DNA from: an uncultured Pseudorhodobacter sp.
Lineage (GTDB): Bacteria > Pseudomonadota > Alphaproteobacteria > Rhodobacterales > Rhodobacteraceae
Direction: 5' to 3'
Length of the DNA stretch: 7,596 nt
NCBI GenBank assembly: GCA_945952425.1
Contig: CAMFIX010000134.1
Location: 1-7,596, forward strand
Position numbers and translations under genes: made by a program
Part shown: positions 1 to 5,135 of the stretch, in pieces
Position numbering within the stretch: the stretch's first letter is position 1
Layout: every line of letters begins with the position of its first letter
Notes under the pieces: model-generated
Database searches by the model: none
Seen by the model: the letters and a program-made list of their open reading frames with translations, nothing else
Told to the model about the DNA's origin: nothing

Positions 1-765
1 AGCCAGGACGGAGGCGCCAGCTTCCTGCCGCGGTCGCAGGGGCCCGGCGCCCCGATCACCGCGCTCGCCAGCCATCCCGACCGACCCGGCATGTTGCTTG
101 CCGCGACAGCCTCGCTTGGATTGCTGCGCTCGGCGGATGGCGGCTCATCCTGGAGCCCTGCCGGTTCGGGGCTGCCCGCCGCCCCGCTGGATGCGGCGGC
201 CATCGCCGCGCATGAGCCGCAGACGCTTTATGTCGCCGTGCGCGGCGACGGGCTGTGGCAAAGCCTGGATGGCGGCAAGACCTGGGATTTCGCCATGGAC
301 CGCCCTTTGGTCGACAAGGTCGAGGTGGATGTGCAGGTGCTGGCTTCGGTCGGCAGCCCGTCGGGCATGGGCGGCTACTGGCTCTATGCGGGCACGGCAC
401 AGGGCGCCTCGCGGGTGCCGGATTGCTTCTGCCGCTGGCAGACGCTGGAAAGCGCCGATGCGATGATCGCCGGCGCCGCCAAGCCTGCGCCCGTCGATCC
501 GGCCTTGCGCCGGCCCCATCTTGCGGTCACCAGCTTGGCACTTGCGCCTTCGGTGCCGGAGGTGTTGTTCGCCGGCCTGCCCTCGGGTGTCTGGAAGACC
601 CAGGACTCCGGCGCCACCTGGCAACTTGTGACCGCGGCGCTGACCGCGCCGCTGCTGGCCGTCGATCCTCTTGACCCGAACCATGTCGTCGCCGCCGATG
701 CCGGCGGCGCGATCCTGTCCAGCCGCGATGGCGGCGCAACTTGGGCCGCTCCGTCGGCCGCATAA
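1..765 (+). CDS. Asp-box (BNR/YCF48-like) beta-propeller protein, 5' truncated
   Basis: The frame is open from the first base to the TAA at 763-765 (254 codons visible), so the true start is upstream. Counting from the first visible codon, five Asp-box motifs (S/T-x-D-x-G-x-x-W/F) are seen: SQDGGASF at 1-8, SADGGSSW at 44-51, SLDGGKTW at 88-95, TQDSGATW at 200-207 and SRDGGATW at 241-248. Such repeats mark blades of sialidase-like or YCF48/sortilin-type beta-propellers. Segments such as LYVAVRGDGLW and LFAGLPSGVW are the usual blade strands preceding each box. No catalytic residues can be assigned, so glycosidase activity should not be assumed. An insertion around residues 137-165 (with a CFC motif near 141-143) interrupts the repeat spacing. 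The next gene starts 11 nt downstream, so it is probably the first visible cistron of the operon. Location is probably periplasmic by analogy, but the N-terminus is not visible. Confidence 0.8.
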   Translation, partial: SQDGGASFLPRSQGPGAPITALASHPDRPGMLLAATASLGLLRSADGGSSWSPAGSGLPAAPLDAAAIAAHEPQTLYVAVRGDGLWQSLDGGKTWDFAMDRPLVDKVEVDVQVLASVGSPSGMGGYWLYAGTAQGASRVPDCFCRWQTLESADAMIAGAAKPAPVDPALRRPHLAVTSLALAPSVPEVLFAGLPSGVWKTQDSGATWQLVTAALTAPLLAVDPLDPNHVVAADAGGAILSSRDGGATWAAPSAA

Positions 766-776
766 AGGAAATCGAG

Positions 777-1202
777 ATGAAACTGAAATTCGCAACCCTG
801 CTGTTCCTCGGCTTTGCCGCACCGACCTTCGCGGCATCGGGCGCGGTCACGCTTTACAGCAACCCGACCTGCACCTGCTGCCAGGACTATGCCAAATACC
901 TCACCGCCAGCGGCTATGAGGTGAAGGTGGTCCTGGATGACAACTACGAAAAGGTCGCCATGGATGCCGGGATGCCCGACCAGGGGATCGGCTGCCATGT
1001 GGCCGTGATCGACGGCTATGTGATGAGCGGCTTCATCCCGGCCAAGTTCATCGAAAAGCTGACGACCGACAAACCGGCGGTGACCGGCATCACCCTGCCG
1101 GGCATGCGGATGGATGCCCCGGCCATGGCGGATGAGGCGCTGAAAACCCTTGCCGTCTATGCATATGGCCCTGACGGCGTGACCCCGTTCCCGGTGGAAT
1201 AG
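777..1202 (+). CDS. DUF411 (CopG-like) periplasmic copper-binding protein
   Basis: The protein has 141 residues. The start at 777 is chosen because AAGGAA (765-770) lies 6 nt upstream and the N-terminus MKLKFATLLFLGFAAPTFA is a good Sec signal peptide, with cleavage likely around A19/A20. The mature part begins with a thioredoxin-like strand (VTLYSNPTCTCC). Its CxCC motif is at C32, C34 and C35, and a distal C73-H74 sits in GIGCHVAVIDGYVMSGFIPA; both are hallmarks of DUF411. Characterised DUF411 proteins (CopG) bind a small copper cluster through these cysteines and belong to copper-resistance operons. Here the context is the same: SCO, CcdA and thioredoxin-like genes follow on the same strand. 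Redox interconversion of Cu(I)/Cu(II) or copper sequestration is inferred. All expected cysteines are present and the length is normal, so it is probably functional. Confidence 0.9.
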   Translation: MKLKFATLLFLGFAAPTFAASGAVTLYSNPTCTCCQDYAKYLTASGYEVKVVLDDNYEKVAMDAGMPDQGIGCHVAVIDGYVMSGFIPAKFIEKLTTDKPAVTGITLPGMRMDAPAMADEALKTLAVYAYGPDGVTPFPVE

Positions 1203-1206
1203 GGGC

Positions 1207-1347
1207 ATGACGCTGCCGGGCGCCTCGTCTTTCGCCACCGAACCGGTGATGGCACTGATCGTGCTGTGCTGGCTTTTCGCGGTGATCGGCACGGTGTCCG
1301 GCGTCGTCCTTCTGGTCAGATGGCTTTGGAAATGGATACGGAAATGA
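1207..1347 (+). CDS. 46-residue single-pass membrane protein, unknown function
   Basis: A small open frame runs from ATG 1207 to TGA 1345-1347. It starts 4 nt after the DUF411 stop, and its last codons overlap the cytochrome c start as ATGA (1344-1347), the same coupling used further down the operon. This placement is the main evidence that it is real. The product is MTLPGASSFATEP, then one hydrophobic helix (about residues 14-37, containing C21 and W22), then a short tryptophan-rich basic tail (RWLWKWIRK). The positive-inside rule predicts N-out/C-in. A possible GGTGGA ribosome site lies at 1193-1198. The architecture recalls small accessory subunits such as CcmD or CcoQ, but no sequence motif supports that, and I do not recognise a family. 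It may stabilise a membrane complex of the neighbouring cytochrome c or thioredoxin proteins. Confidence 0.7.
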   Translation: MTLPGASSFATEPVMALIVLCWLFAVIGTVSGVVLLVRWLWKWIRK

Positions 1348-1775
1348 AACACCTGCTTTCCCTGCTCCTGCTTCTCGTCACCGGCGCGGCGGCGCAGGCA
1401 CAGACCGCCGATCCGGCGCTTCTGGCGCAGGGCCAGGGTCTTTACGCCACCAACTGCGCCGCCTGCCATGGCGCCAACCTGCAAGGCCAGCCGGACTGGA
1501 AACGCCGCCTGGCCACCGGGCGGATGCCAGCGCCGCCCCATGATGTGACCGGCCACACCTGGCACCATTCCGACCGCGATCTCTTCAATCTGACCAAGCT
1601 CGGCGTCGCGGTGGTAATGGGCGATGGCTATGAAAGCGACATGCCCGCCTTTGGTGGCAAGCTGAGCGATAACGAGATCAATGCGGTGCTGGCCTATATC
1701 AAAAGCACTTGGCCAGCGCGGGCGCAGGAGGCGCAAGCCAAGATCACGGCAGCCGATGCGGCGGCCCAGCCATGA
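1344..1775 (+). CDS. Secreted mono-haem class I cytochrome c
   Basis: The protein has 143 residues. The start at 1344 is taken because it overlaps the previous stop as ATGA and gives a clean signal peptide (MKHLLSLLLLLVTGAAAQA, cleavage near A19/Q20); an upstream start would bury this signal. The haem c motif CAACH is at residues 38-42, and the sixth ligand is probably M100 in the DMPAFGG loop, followed by the usual C-terminal helix (LSDNEINAVLAYIKSTWP). Between them is a His-rich stretch (H66, H71, H74, H75 in PPHDVTGHTWHHSDRD) that could bind metal or dock a partner. It is expected to be a soluble or loosely attached periplasmic electron carrier. Its neighbours suggest service in copper redox chemistry or electron transfer to an oxidase. 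The C-terminal tail (residues 125-143) is Ala/Gln-rich and low in complexity. The stop overlaps the next start (ATGA, 1772-1775). Confidence 0.9.
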   Translation: MKHLLSLLLLLVTGAAAQAQTADPALLAQGQGLYATNCAACHGANLQGQPDWKRRLATGRMPAPPHDVTGHTWHHSDRDLFNLTKLGVAVVMGDGYESDMPAFGGKLSDNEINAVLAYIKSTWPARAQEAQAKITAADAAAQP

Positions 1776-2356
1776 GCGATACCGGCCAGATCAAGCCGCG
1801 CCGCTTTCGGTTTCCGCTTTGGGGGTTGATCCCAGTTCTGGCGGCGGCGCTTTTCGGCGTCTTCTTCTGGGCGCTGCTGAATCCCGCGCCTGACCTGCCC
1901 TCGGTTCTGGTCGGCAAGCCCTTGCCGCAGTTCTCCCTGCCCGCCATCGCCGGCCGGGCGCAGGGATTCACGAGCGCCGACCTGCAAGGCCAGGTGGCGC
2001 TGGTCAACATCTTCGCCTCGTGGTGCGTGCCCTGCCGGGCCGAGCATCCGGTGATCTCTGCGCTGGCCCGCAGCGGCGTCGTGCCGGTCTATGGCATCAA
2101 CTACAAGGACAAGGCGCCGGACGCCCTTGCCTGGCTGAAGGAACTTGGCGACCCCTATACCCGGATCGGAGCCGATACGGACGGGCGGGTGGCCATCGAG
2201 TTGGGCGCCTATGGCGTGCCGGAAACCTATGTGGTCGGCGCCGATGGCATCATTGCCTACCGCGTCGTGGGCCCGATCACCCAGACGATGGTGGACGAGA
2301 CTTTGTTGCCGCTGATCCGCAGCATGCAACCGAACACAGATAAGGTGGACCCATGA
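1772..2356 (+). CDS. Membrane-anchored CcmG/DsbE-type thioredoxin-like protein
   Basis: The protein has 194 residues; its start overlaps the cytochrome c stop (ATGA). A basic N-terminus (KPRRFRF) and one hydrophobic segment (about residues 15-36) form an uncleaved anchor, with the thioredoxin fold on the periplasmic side. The active site is WCVPC at 84-88 in NIFASWCVPCRAEHP, and the cis-proline loop reads YGVPETYVV; GVPETY is characteristic of CcmG/DsbE. GINYKDK after the second strand also matches that family. Family members reduce apocytochrome haem-binding cysteines or related substrates, drawing electrons from CcdA/DsbD. Here the gene is not among ccm genes but directly follows a cytochrome c gene and lies upstream of ccdA. 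It may be a dedicated paralogue for this operon's cytochrome or SCO/DUF411 proteins; that part is inference. Confidence 0.88.
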   Translation: MSDTGQIKPRRFRFPLWGLIPVLAAALFGVFFWALLNPAPDLPSVLVGKPLPQFSLPAIAGRAQGFTSADLQGQVALVNIFASWCVPCRAEHPVISALARSGVVPVYGINYKDKAPDALAWLKELGDPYTRIGADTDGRVAIELGAYGVPETYVVGADGIIAYRVVGPITQTMVDETLLPLIRSMQPNTDKVDP

Positions 2357-2865
2357 GACATGTCCTCTTCGCCGCCCTTCTCTGGCTTGCCGCCCCGCTT
2401 CCCGCACTGGCCGGGCCGCAGGGGTTCACCGTCCACGACGCCCCGCAGGACATGCCTGAAGTCCGCTTCCTGACCGAGGACGGCAGCCGCAAGACCTTGG
2501 CGGATTTTCGCGGCAAGGTGGTCCTGTTGAACATCTGGGCGACCTGGTGCCCGCCCTGCGTCCAGGAAATGCCGACGCTGGACGCGCTGCAGGCCGATCT
2601 GGGCAGCGCGAAATTCGAGGTCGTCACACTCTCGATCGACACCGGGGGCGTGCCCGTGGTGCGCCAGTTCTATGACCGGGTCGGGATCAGGAACCTGGGC
2701 CTTTATGTCGATCCGACCATGCTGACCTTCACCAATCTGCGCGTGGTCGGCCTGCCGACCACGCTGATCCTGGGTCCCGACGGCCGCGAACTGGCGCGGC
2801 TGATCGGCCCGGCGAGCTGGAACGACCCGGGCATGAAAGCCTTTCTGAAGACCTATATCAAATGA
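2353..2865 (+). CDS. Secreted TlpA/ResA-type thioredoxin-like oxidoreductase
   Basis: The protein has 170 residues. The start at 2353 overlaps the preceding stop (ATGA) and has AAGGTGG at 2342-2348 as ribosome site. MRHVLFAALLWLAAPLPALA looks like a cleavable signal peptide. The thioredoxin domain carries WCPPC at residues 65-69 in NIWATWCPPCVQEMP, and the cis-proline loop GLPTTLILGPDGRELARLIG typical of TlpA. It lacks the GVPETY signature of the gene before it, so the two are not simple duplicates. TlpA-type proteins reduce disulfides in copper-site assembly proteins (SCO, CuA site) in alphaproteobacteria. With an SCO gene two genes downstream and ccdA after it, this is the most plausible role here. 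The next gene is 43 nt away. Confidence 0.88.
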   Translation: MRHVLFAALLWLAAPLPALAGPQGFTVHDAPQDMPEVRFLTEDGSRKTLADFRGKVVLLNIWATWCPPCVQEMPTLDALQADLGSAKFEVVTLSIDTGGVPVVRQFYDRVGIRNLGLYVDPTMLTFTNLRVVGLPTTLILGPDGRELARLIGPASWNDPGMKAFLKTYIK

Positions 2866-2908
2866 TCCAACCGGCGCGCCGCGCGTCGCTCAAGCAAGAG
2901 GAAACCCG

Positions 2909-3205
2909 ATGGAAAATACCCCTGCGGCCTGCTCTGCCACTTCTGCAACCTGCTGTTCCAAATCTCAAAGCGGCAAGCTCCGCCACCTGCCCGCCTGGGC
3001 GACCCGCAACCGCCTGATGATGGTCGGCGGTGCCGTGGTCCTTGGCGGGATCGCCTTCAACTGGGGCTGGCTGACCGCGATCGGCGCTGCGCCGATCCTG
3101 TTGGCCATGGCTCCTTGCGGGATCATGTGCGCCCTGGGGATTTGCGCGATGGGGATGAAGAAATCCACTTCTGCAGACACTCCGAAAAACCCATTGGGCG
3201 AATGA
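2909..3205 (+). CDS. Small Cys-rich membrane protein, unknown function
   Basis: The protein has 98 residues, with AGAGGA at 2897-2902 six bases before the ATG. The N-terminus (MENTPAACSATSATCCSK) is hydrophilic with C8, C15 and C16. After a basic linker (residues 23-35) come two hydrophobic stretches, about 37-50 and 54-82, separated by NWGW. The second ends in APCGIMCALGICAMGMKK, giving C70, C74 and C79 in or at the edge of the membrane together with M67, M73, M81 and M83. Six cysteines plus many methionines in a small membrane protein within a copper/thiol operon suggest a Cu(I)- or other soft-metal-binding role, or a redox partner of CcdA; this is inference. I recall unnamed proteins of similar design next to metal-resistance genes, but I cannot assign a named family. 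The hydrophilic tail (residues 84-98) is short. Confidence 0.75.
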   Translation: MENTPAACSATSATCCSKSQSGKLRHLPAWATRNRLMMVGGAVVLGGIAFNWGWLTAIGAAPILLAMAPCGIMCALGICAMGMKKSTSADTPKNPLGE

Positions 3206-3357
3206 TGGGCGGATCGCTCGCGATACATGTGATGATGGACGACATGCCGATGGAGGGCAAAGGCCATCATCAGATAATGACCACCCCCCTAAAGCCGACC
3301 GCATCGCACCCGGCGACCTCGCCGCTGTGGGAGGACAAGAACCGAAAGACCGACAGT
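3206..3357 (+). other. Intergenic stretch with Met/His-rich open frame upstream of the SCO gene
   Basis: The 152 bases between the Cys-rich gene and the chosen SCO start contain no stop in the SCO frame. ATGs at 3202 and 3205 overlap the preceding stop (3203-3205) and are in frame with SCO, as is ATG 3277. Read this way, the stretch codes a Met/His-rich segment (IHVMMDDMPMEGKGHHQIM) and then a Pro/Thr-rich linker. An 8-bp inverted repeat, GATGATGG (3231-3238) and CCATCATC (3264-3271) with a 25-nt loop, also lies here and could form a weak RNA hairpin. Whether this is leader RNA, a small peptide gene or an N-terminal extension cannot be settled from the sequence. Confidence 0.4.
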
Positions 3358-4035
3358 ATGACTGATCTCACCCGACGCGCCGCGCTTGCGGCTTTGGGGG
3401 CCGCCGCCGCTGCCCCGGCCCGTGCCCATTCGCTGCAGGAATTCGAAGACGAATTCTACGCGAAGGAGCAATACTTTCAGGCGCTGGACCAGCCGGTGCC
3501 GGACTTCACCCTCAGTGACGCCGTGGGCAAACTGGTTCGGCCCTCTGATCTGCTCGGCAAGGTCACCATCCTGCATTTCATCTATTCCAGCTGCACAGAT
3601 GTCTGCCCGCTTCACGCAGAAAAGCTGGCCGAGGTGCAGAAGATGATCAACCAGACCCCGATGATCAACATGGTGCGCTTCGTCTCGATCACCACGGATC
3701 CCACCCGCGACACGCCCGAGGTCTTGAAAGCCTATGGGCCGAAACATGGGCTCGACCCGGTGAACTGGGAGTTCCTGACCACCGCCCCCGGCCAGGCCGA
3801 GGACCAGACCCGCAAGCTGGCCGAAGCCTTCGGGCACAAGTTCACCGTGGAAAGCGACGGCACCATCACCCATGGCGTCGTCACCCATATCATCGGCAAA
3901 TTCGGGCGCTGGCAGGGCAACTTCCACGGGCTGGAGTTCCAGTCGGAGAACATGCTGATGTTCGTCAACGCCCTGACCAACGACTATGACAAGCCGCAGC
4001 CGGGACTTTGGGACCGGCTCTGGAGCTGGCTGTGA
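3358..4035 (+). CDS. SCO/SenC-family copper chaperone with Tat-like signal
   Basis: The protein has 225 residues from the ATG at 3358. This start is preferred because the N-terminus MTDLTRRAALAALG with an Ala-rich core and PARA gives a standard twin-arginine-like or Sec signal (cleavage near A23); GAAAG-like purines (GAAAG, 3344-3348) precede it. The SCO copper site is complete: C79 and C83 in SSCTDVCPLH, and H172 in THGVVTHIIG, which aligns with the conserved SCO histidine; H177 is an extra nearby histidine. VSITTDPTRDTPEVLKAYG is the typical SCO strand-helix segment. SCO proteins deliver copper to, or reduce the cysteines of, the cytochrome oxidase CuA site, and some act as thiol oxidoreductases. 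The position between TlpA-like and CcdA genes fits both. No cytochrome oxidase gene is visible, so a role in copper handling more generally is possible. An upstream in-frame extension (3202-3357) is an alternative start. Confidence 0.9.
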   Translation: MTDLTRRAALAALGAAAAAPARAHSLQEFEDEFYAKEQYFQALDQPVPDFTLSDAVGKLVRPSDLLGKVTILHFIYSSCTDVCPLHAEKLAEVQKMINQTPMINMVRFVSITTDPTRDTPEVLKAYGPKHGLDPVNWEFLTTAPGQAEDQTRKLAEAFGHKFTVESDGTITHGVVTHIIGKFGRWQGNFHGLEFQSENMLMFVNALTNDYDKPQPGLWDRLWSWL

Positions 4036-4055
4036 GGCATCTCCTTCCGGGCCGC

Positions 4056-4061
4056 AGGAGG
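4056..4061 (+). promoter_or_regulatory. Strong Shine-Dalgarno fixing the ccdA start
   Basis: AGGAGG lies 8 nt before ATG 4070. It is the strongest ribosome site in the window, and it decides for 4070 over a start at 3986 that would overlap the SCO gene and add a non-hydrophobic leader. Confidence 0.8.
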
Positions 4062-4069
4062 GCCACGCC

Positions 4070-4813
4070 ATGTTGACCATCTCGGGAATCAGTATTTCAG
4101 CCGCCTTCCTGGCCGGAGCCATATCCTTCCTGTCGCCCTGCTGTCTGCCGCTGGTGCCGGGCTATGTCTCCTTCATCGCGGGCCAGCCCGAGCTTCGGTC
4201 GCGCCGGACCGTCGGCTTCAGCGCAAGGCTGCGAGCTCTGGGACTCAGCGCCTGTTTCGTGCTGGGCTTCTCGACCGTCCTGGTGGCCCTGGGCGCCGGA
4301 GCCAGCGCACTGGGGTCGCTGCTGATGTCCTGGCGAGCCGAGATGAACCTTTTGGGCGGCGGCGTGATCATCCTGTTCGGCCTGATGATGCTGGGACTGT
4401 TCCGCATGCCGGTCTTTGCCCGCGACACGCGGTTCCATCTCGACATTCCCGGCGGCAGACCGATGAGCGCCTATCTCCTTGGCCTGGCTTTCGCCTTCGG
4501 CTGGACGCCCTGCATCGGGCCGATCCTTGGCGCGATCCTGACGCTCAGCGCGGATTCCGGCAGCCTCCAGAACGGCGTCTGGCTTTTGGCGATCTATTCG
4601 ATGGGCCTCGGCCTGCCTTTCCTTCTGACCGCGCTTTTCACCGACGTCATTGCGGCGCGGATCAAGTCGATCGGGCGGGCGGGCCGCATCCTTTATCTGC
4701 TGTCCGGCGCCGTCATGATCGCGATGGGGCTGGCGGTGATGACCGGCAACATGACCCGCATGGCCTATTGGCTGCTGCAGACCTTTCCGGTGCTGAACCT
4801 CACGCTGGCGTGA
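4070..4813 (+). CDS. ccdA: CcdA-type transmembrane thiol-electron transporter
   Basis: The protein has 247 residues, the normal CcdA size, with about six membrane helices (roughly 10-35, 56-80, 93-113, 133-158, 168-190 and 210-232). The paired redox cysteines are C24 in FLSPCCLPLVPGY and C148 in FGWTPCIGPILGAIL, both with the family's Pro context. C25 is an additional adjacent cysteine. CcdA passes electrons from cytoplasmic thioredoxin through this cysteine pair to periplasmic thioredoxin-like proteins. The CcmG-like and TlpA-like products encoded upstream are obvious acceptors. It lacks the extra periplasmic domains of full-length DsbD. The gene begins 34 nt after the SCO stop and is the last of the upstream operon before a new promoter. 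The family is certain; assignment as a paralogue dedicated to this operon, rather than the housekeeping ccdA, is inferred from context. Confidence 0.92.
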   Translation: MLTISGISISAAFLAGAISFLSPCCLPLVPGYVSFIAGQPELRSRRTVGFSARLRALGLSACFVLGFSTVLVALGAGASALGSLLMSWRAEMNLLGGGVIILFGLMMLGLFRMPVFARDTRFHLDIPGGRPMSAYLLGLAFAFGWTPCIGPILGAILTLSADSGSLQNGVWLLAIYSMGLGLPFLLTALFTDVIAARIKSIGRAGRILYLLSGAVMIAMGLAVMTGNMTRMAYWLLQTFPVLNLTLA

Positions 4814-4830
4814 ACCGCGCGGACGGATGC

Positions 4831-4859
4831 TTGCGCTGGCCTATCCTCCCCCCTAGGAT
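4831..4859 (+). promoter_or_regulatory. Candidate sigma70-type promoter for the repressor-CDF unit
   Basis: TTGCGC (4831-4836) and TAGGAT (4854-4859) are separated by exactly 17 bp. The -10 candidate matches four of six consensus bases and the -35 matches three of six. Initiation would fall at about 4865-4866, on the ATG itself, giving a leaderless mRNA. The operator covers the spacer and the -10 element, as expected for a repressor-controlled promoter. This is inferred from spacing only. Confidence 0.4.
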
Positions 4860-4864
4860 AGGCC
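4838..4864 (+). promoter_or_regulatory. CsoR/RcnR-family operator (two 10-bp arms around a C6 tract)
   Basis: The left arm GGCCTATCCT (4838-4847) and right arm AGGATAGGCC (4855-4864) are perfect reverse complements, separated by CCCCCCT. Read on the other strand, the core is TCCT-A-GGGGGG-AGGA. It resembles the known type of CsoR/RcnR-family site, a G/C tract flanked by short inverted repeats (RcnR: TACT, G tract, AGTA). It ends one base before the ATG of a CsoR/RcnR-family gene, so autoregulation is very likely. The right arm also contains the only Shine-Dalgarno-like sequence (AGGA, 4855-4858) for that gene. Confidence 0.85.
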
Positions 4865-5125
4865 ATGACTCATGCATCCCATCCCGCCTTCATCAAGCGC
4901 CTGAAACGCGCGCATGGCCACCTGGCTTCCGTCATCGCCATGATGGAGGCGCAAAAACCCTGCGCCGACATCGCCCAACAGCTTTTCGCGGTCGAAAGCG
5001 CGATCGGCAACGCCAAGCGTGAGCTGATCCATGATCACCTGGATCATTGCCTGTCCGATAGCCCAGACGGACAGGTCACCCAGGCCACGCTGGCCGAGTT
5101 CCGCCACCTCGCCAAATACCTCTAG
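4865..5125 (+). CDS. CsoR/RcnR-family (DUF156) metal-sensing transcriptional repressor
   Basis: The protein has 86 residues and is all helical, the normal size for the family. Conserved features are KRLKRAHGHLASVIAMME (helix 1), the sensor cysteine in KPCADIAQQL (C33), and RELIHDHLDHC in helix 2. Aligned with E. coli RcnR (C35, H60, H64), the ligand positions are C33, H58 and C62. This C-H-C set is that of Cu(I)-sensing CsoR and of the Ni sensor InrS, not the H at the last position of RcnR. H3 and H6 near the N-terminus could give an additional ligand. The metal is therefore uncertain: Ni/Co is suggested by the adjacent CDF exporter, Cu by the upstream operon. It probably binds the operator directly before its own start and releases DNA when metal binds. 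The exporter gene starts 10 nt downstream, so the two are co-transcribed. Confidence 0.92.
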   Translation: MTHASHPAFIKRLKRAHGHLASVIAMMEAQKPCADIAQQLFAVESAIGNAKRELIHDHLDHCLSDSPDGQVTQATLAEFRHLAKYL

Positions 5126-5135
5126 GAGCGCCCGA

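Noticed and set aside
1266..1343. Upstream start for the cytochrome c gene
   Set aside because: It would place 26 charged residues before an obvious signal peptide; ATG 1344 overlaps the preceding stop and fits the operon pattern.
384..1736. 450-codon open frame on the minus strand
   Set aside because: It lies antisense to the Asp-box, DUF411, small membrane and cytochrome c genes, has Arg/Gly/His-rich unnatural composition and no domain; it is a shadow of high-GC coding sequence.
2873..2880. GGCGCGCC palindrome in the gap after the TlpA-type gene, considered as terminator
   Set aside because: It has only 8 bp, no loop and no T-run, and the following gene has its own good ribosome site; such palindromes are common by chance at this GC content.
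3289..4122. 277-codon minus-strand frame opposite the SCO gene
   Set aside because: Composition and position are those of an antisense shadow; the plus-strand SCO gene has a complete copper site and signal peptide.
5031..5135. Upstream start for the CDF gene inside the repressor gene
   Set aside because: The added residues are the repressor read out of frame; ATG 5136 has a well-spaced AGGAG.
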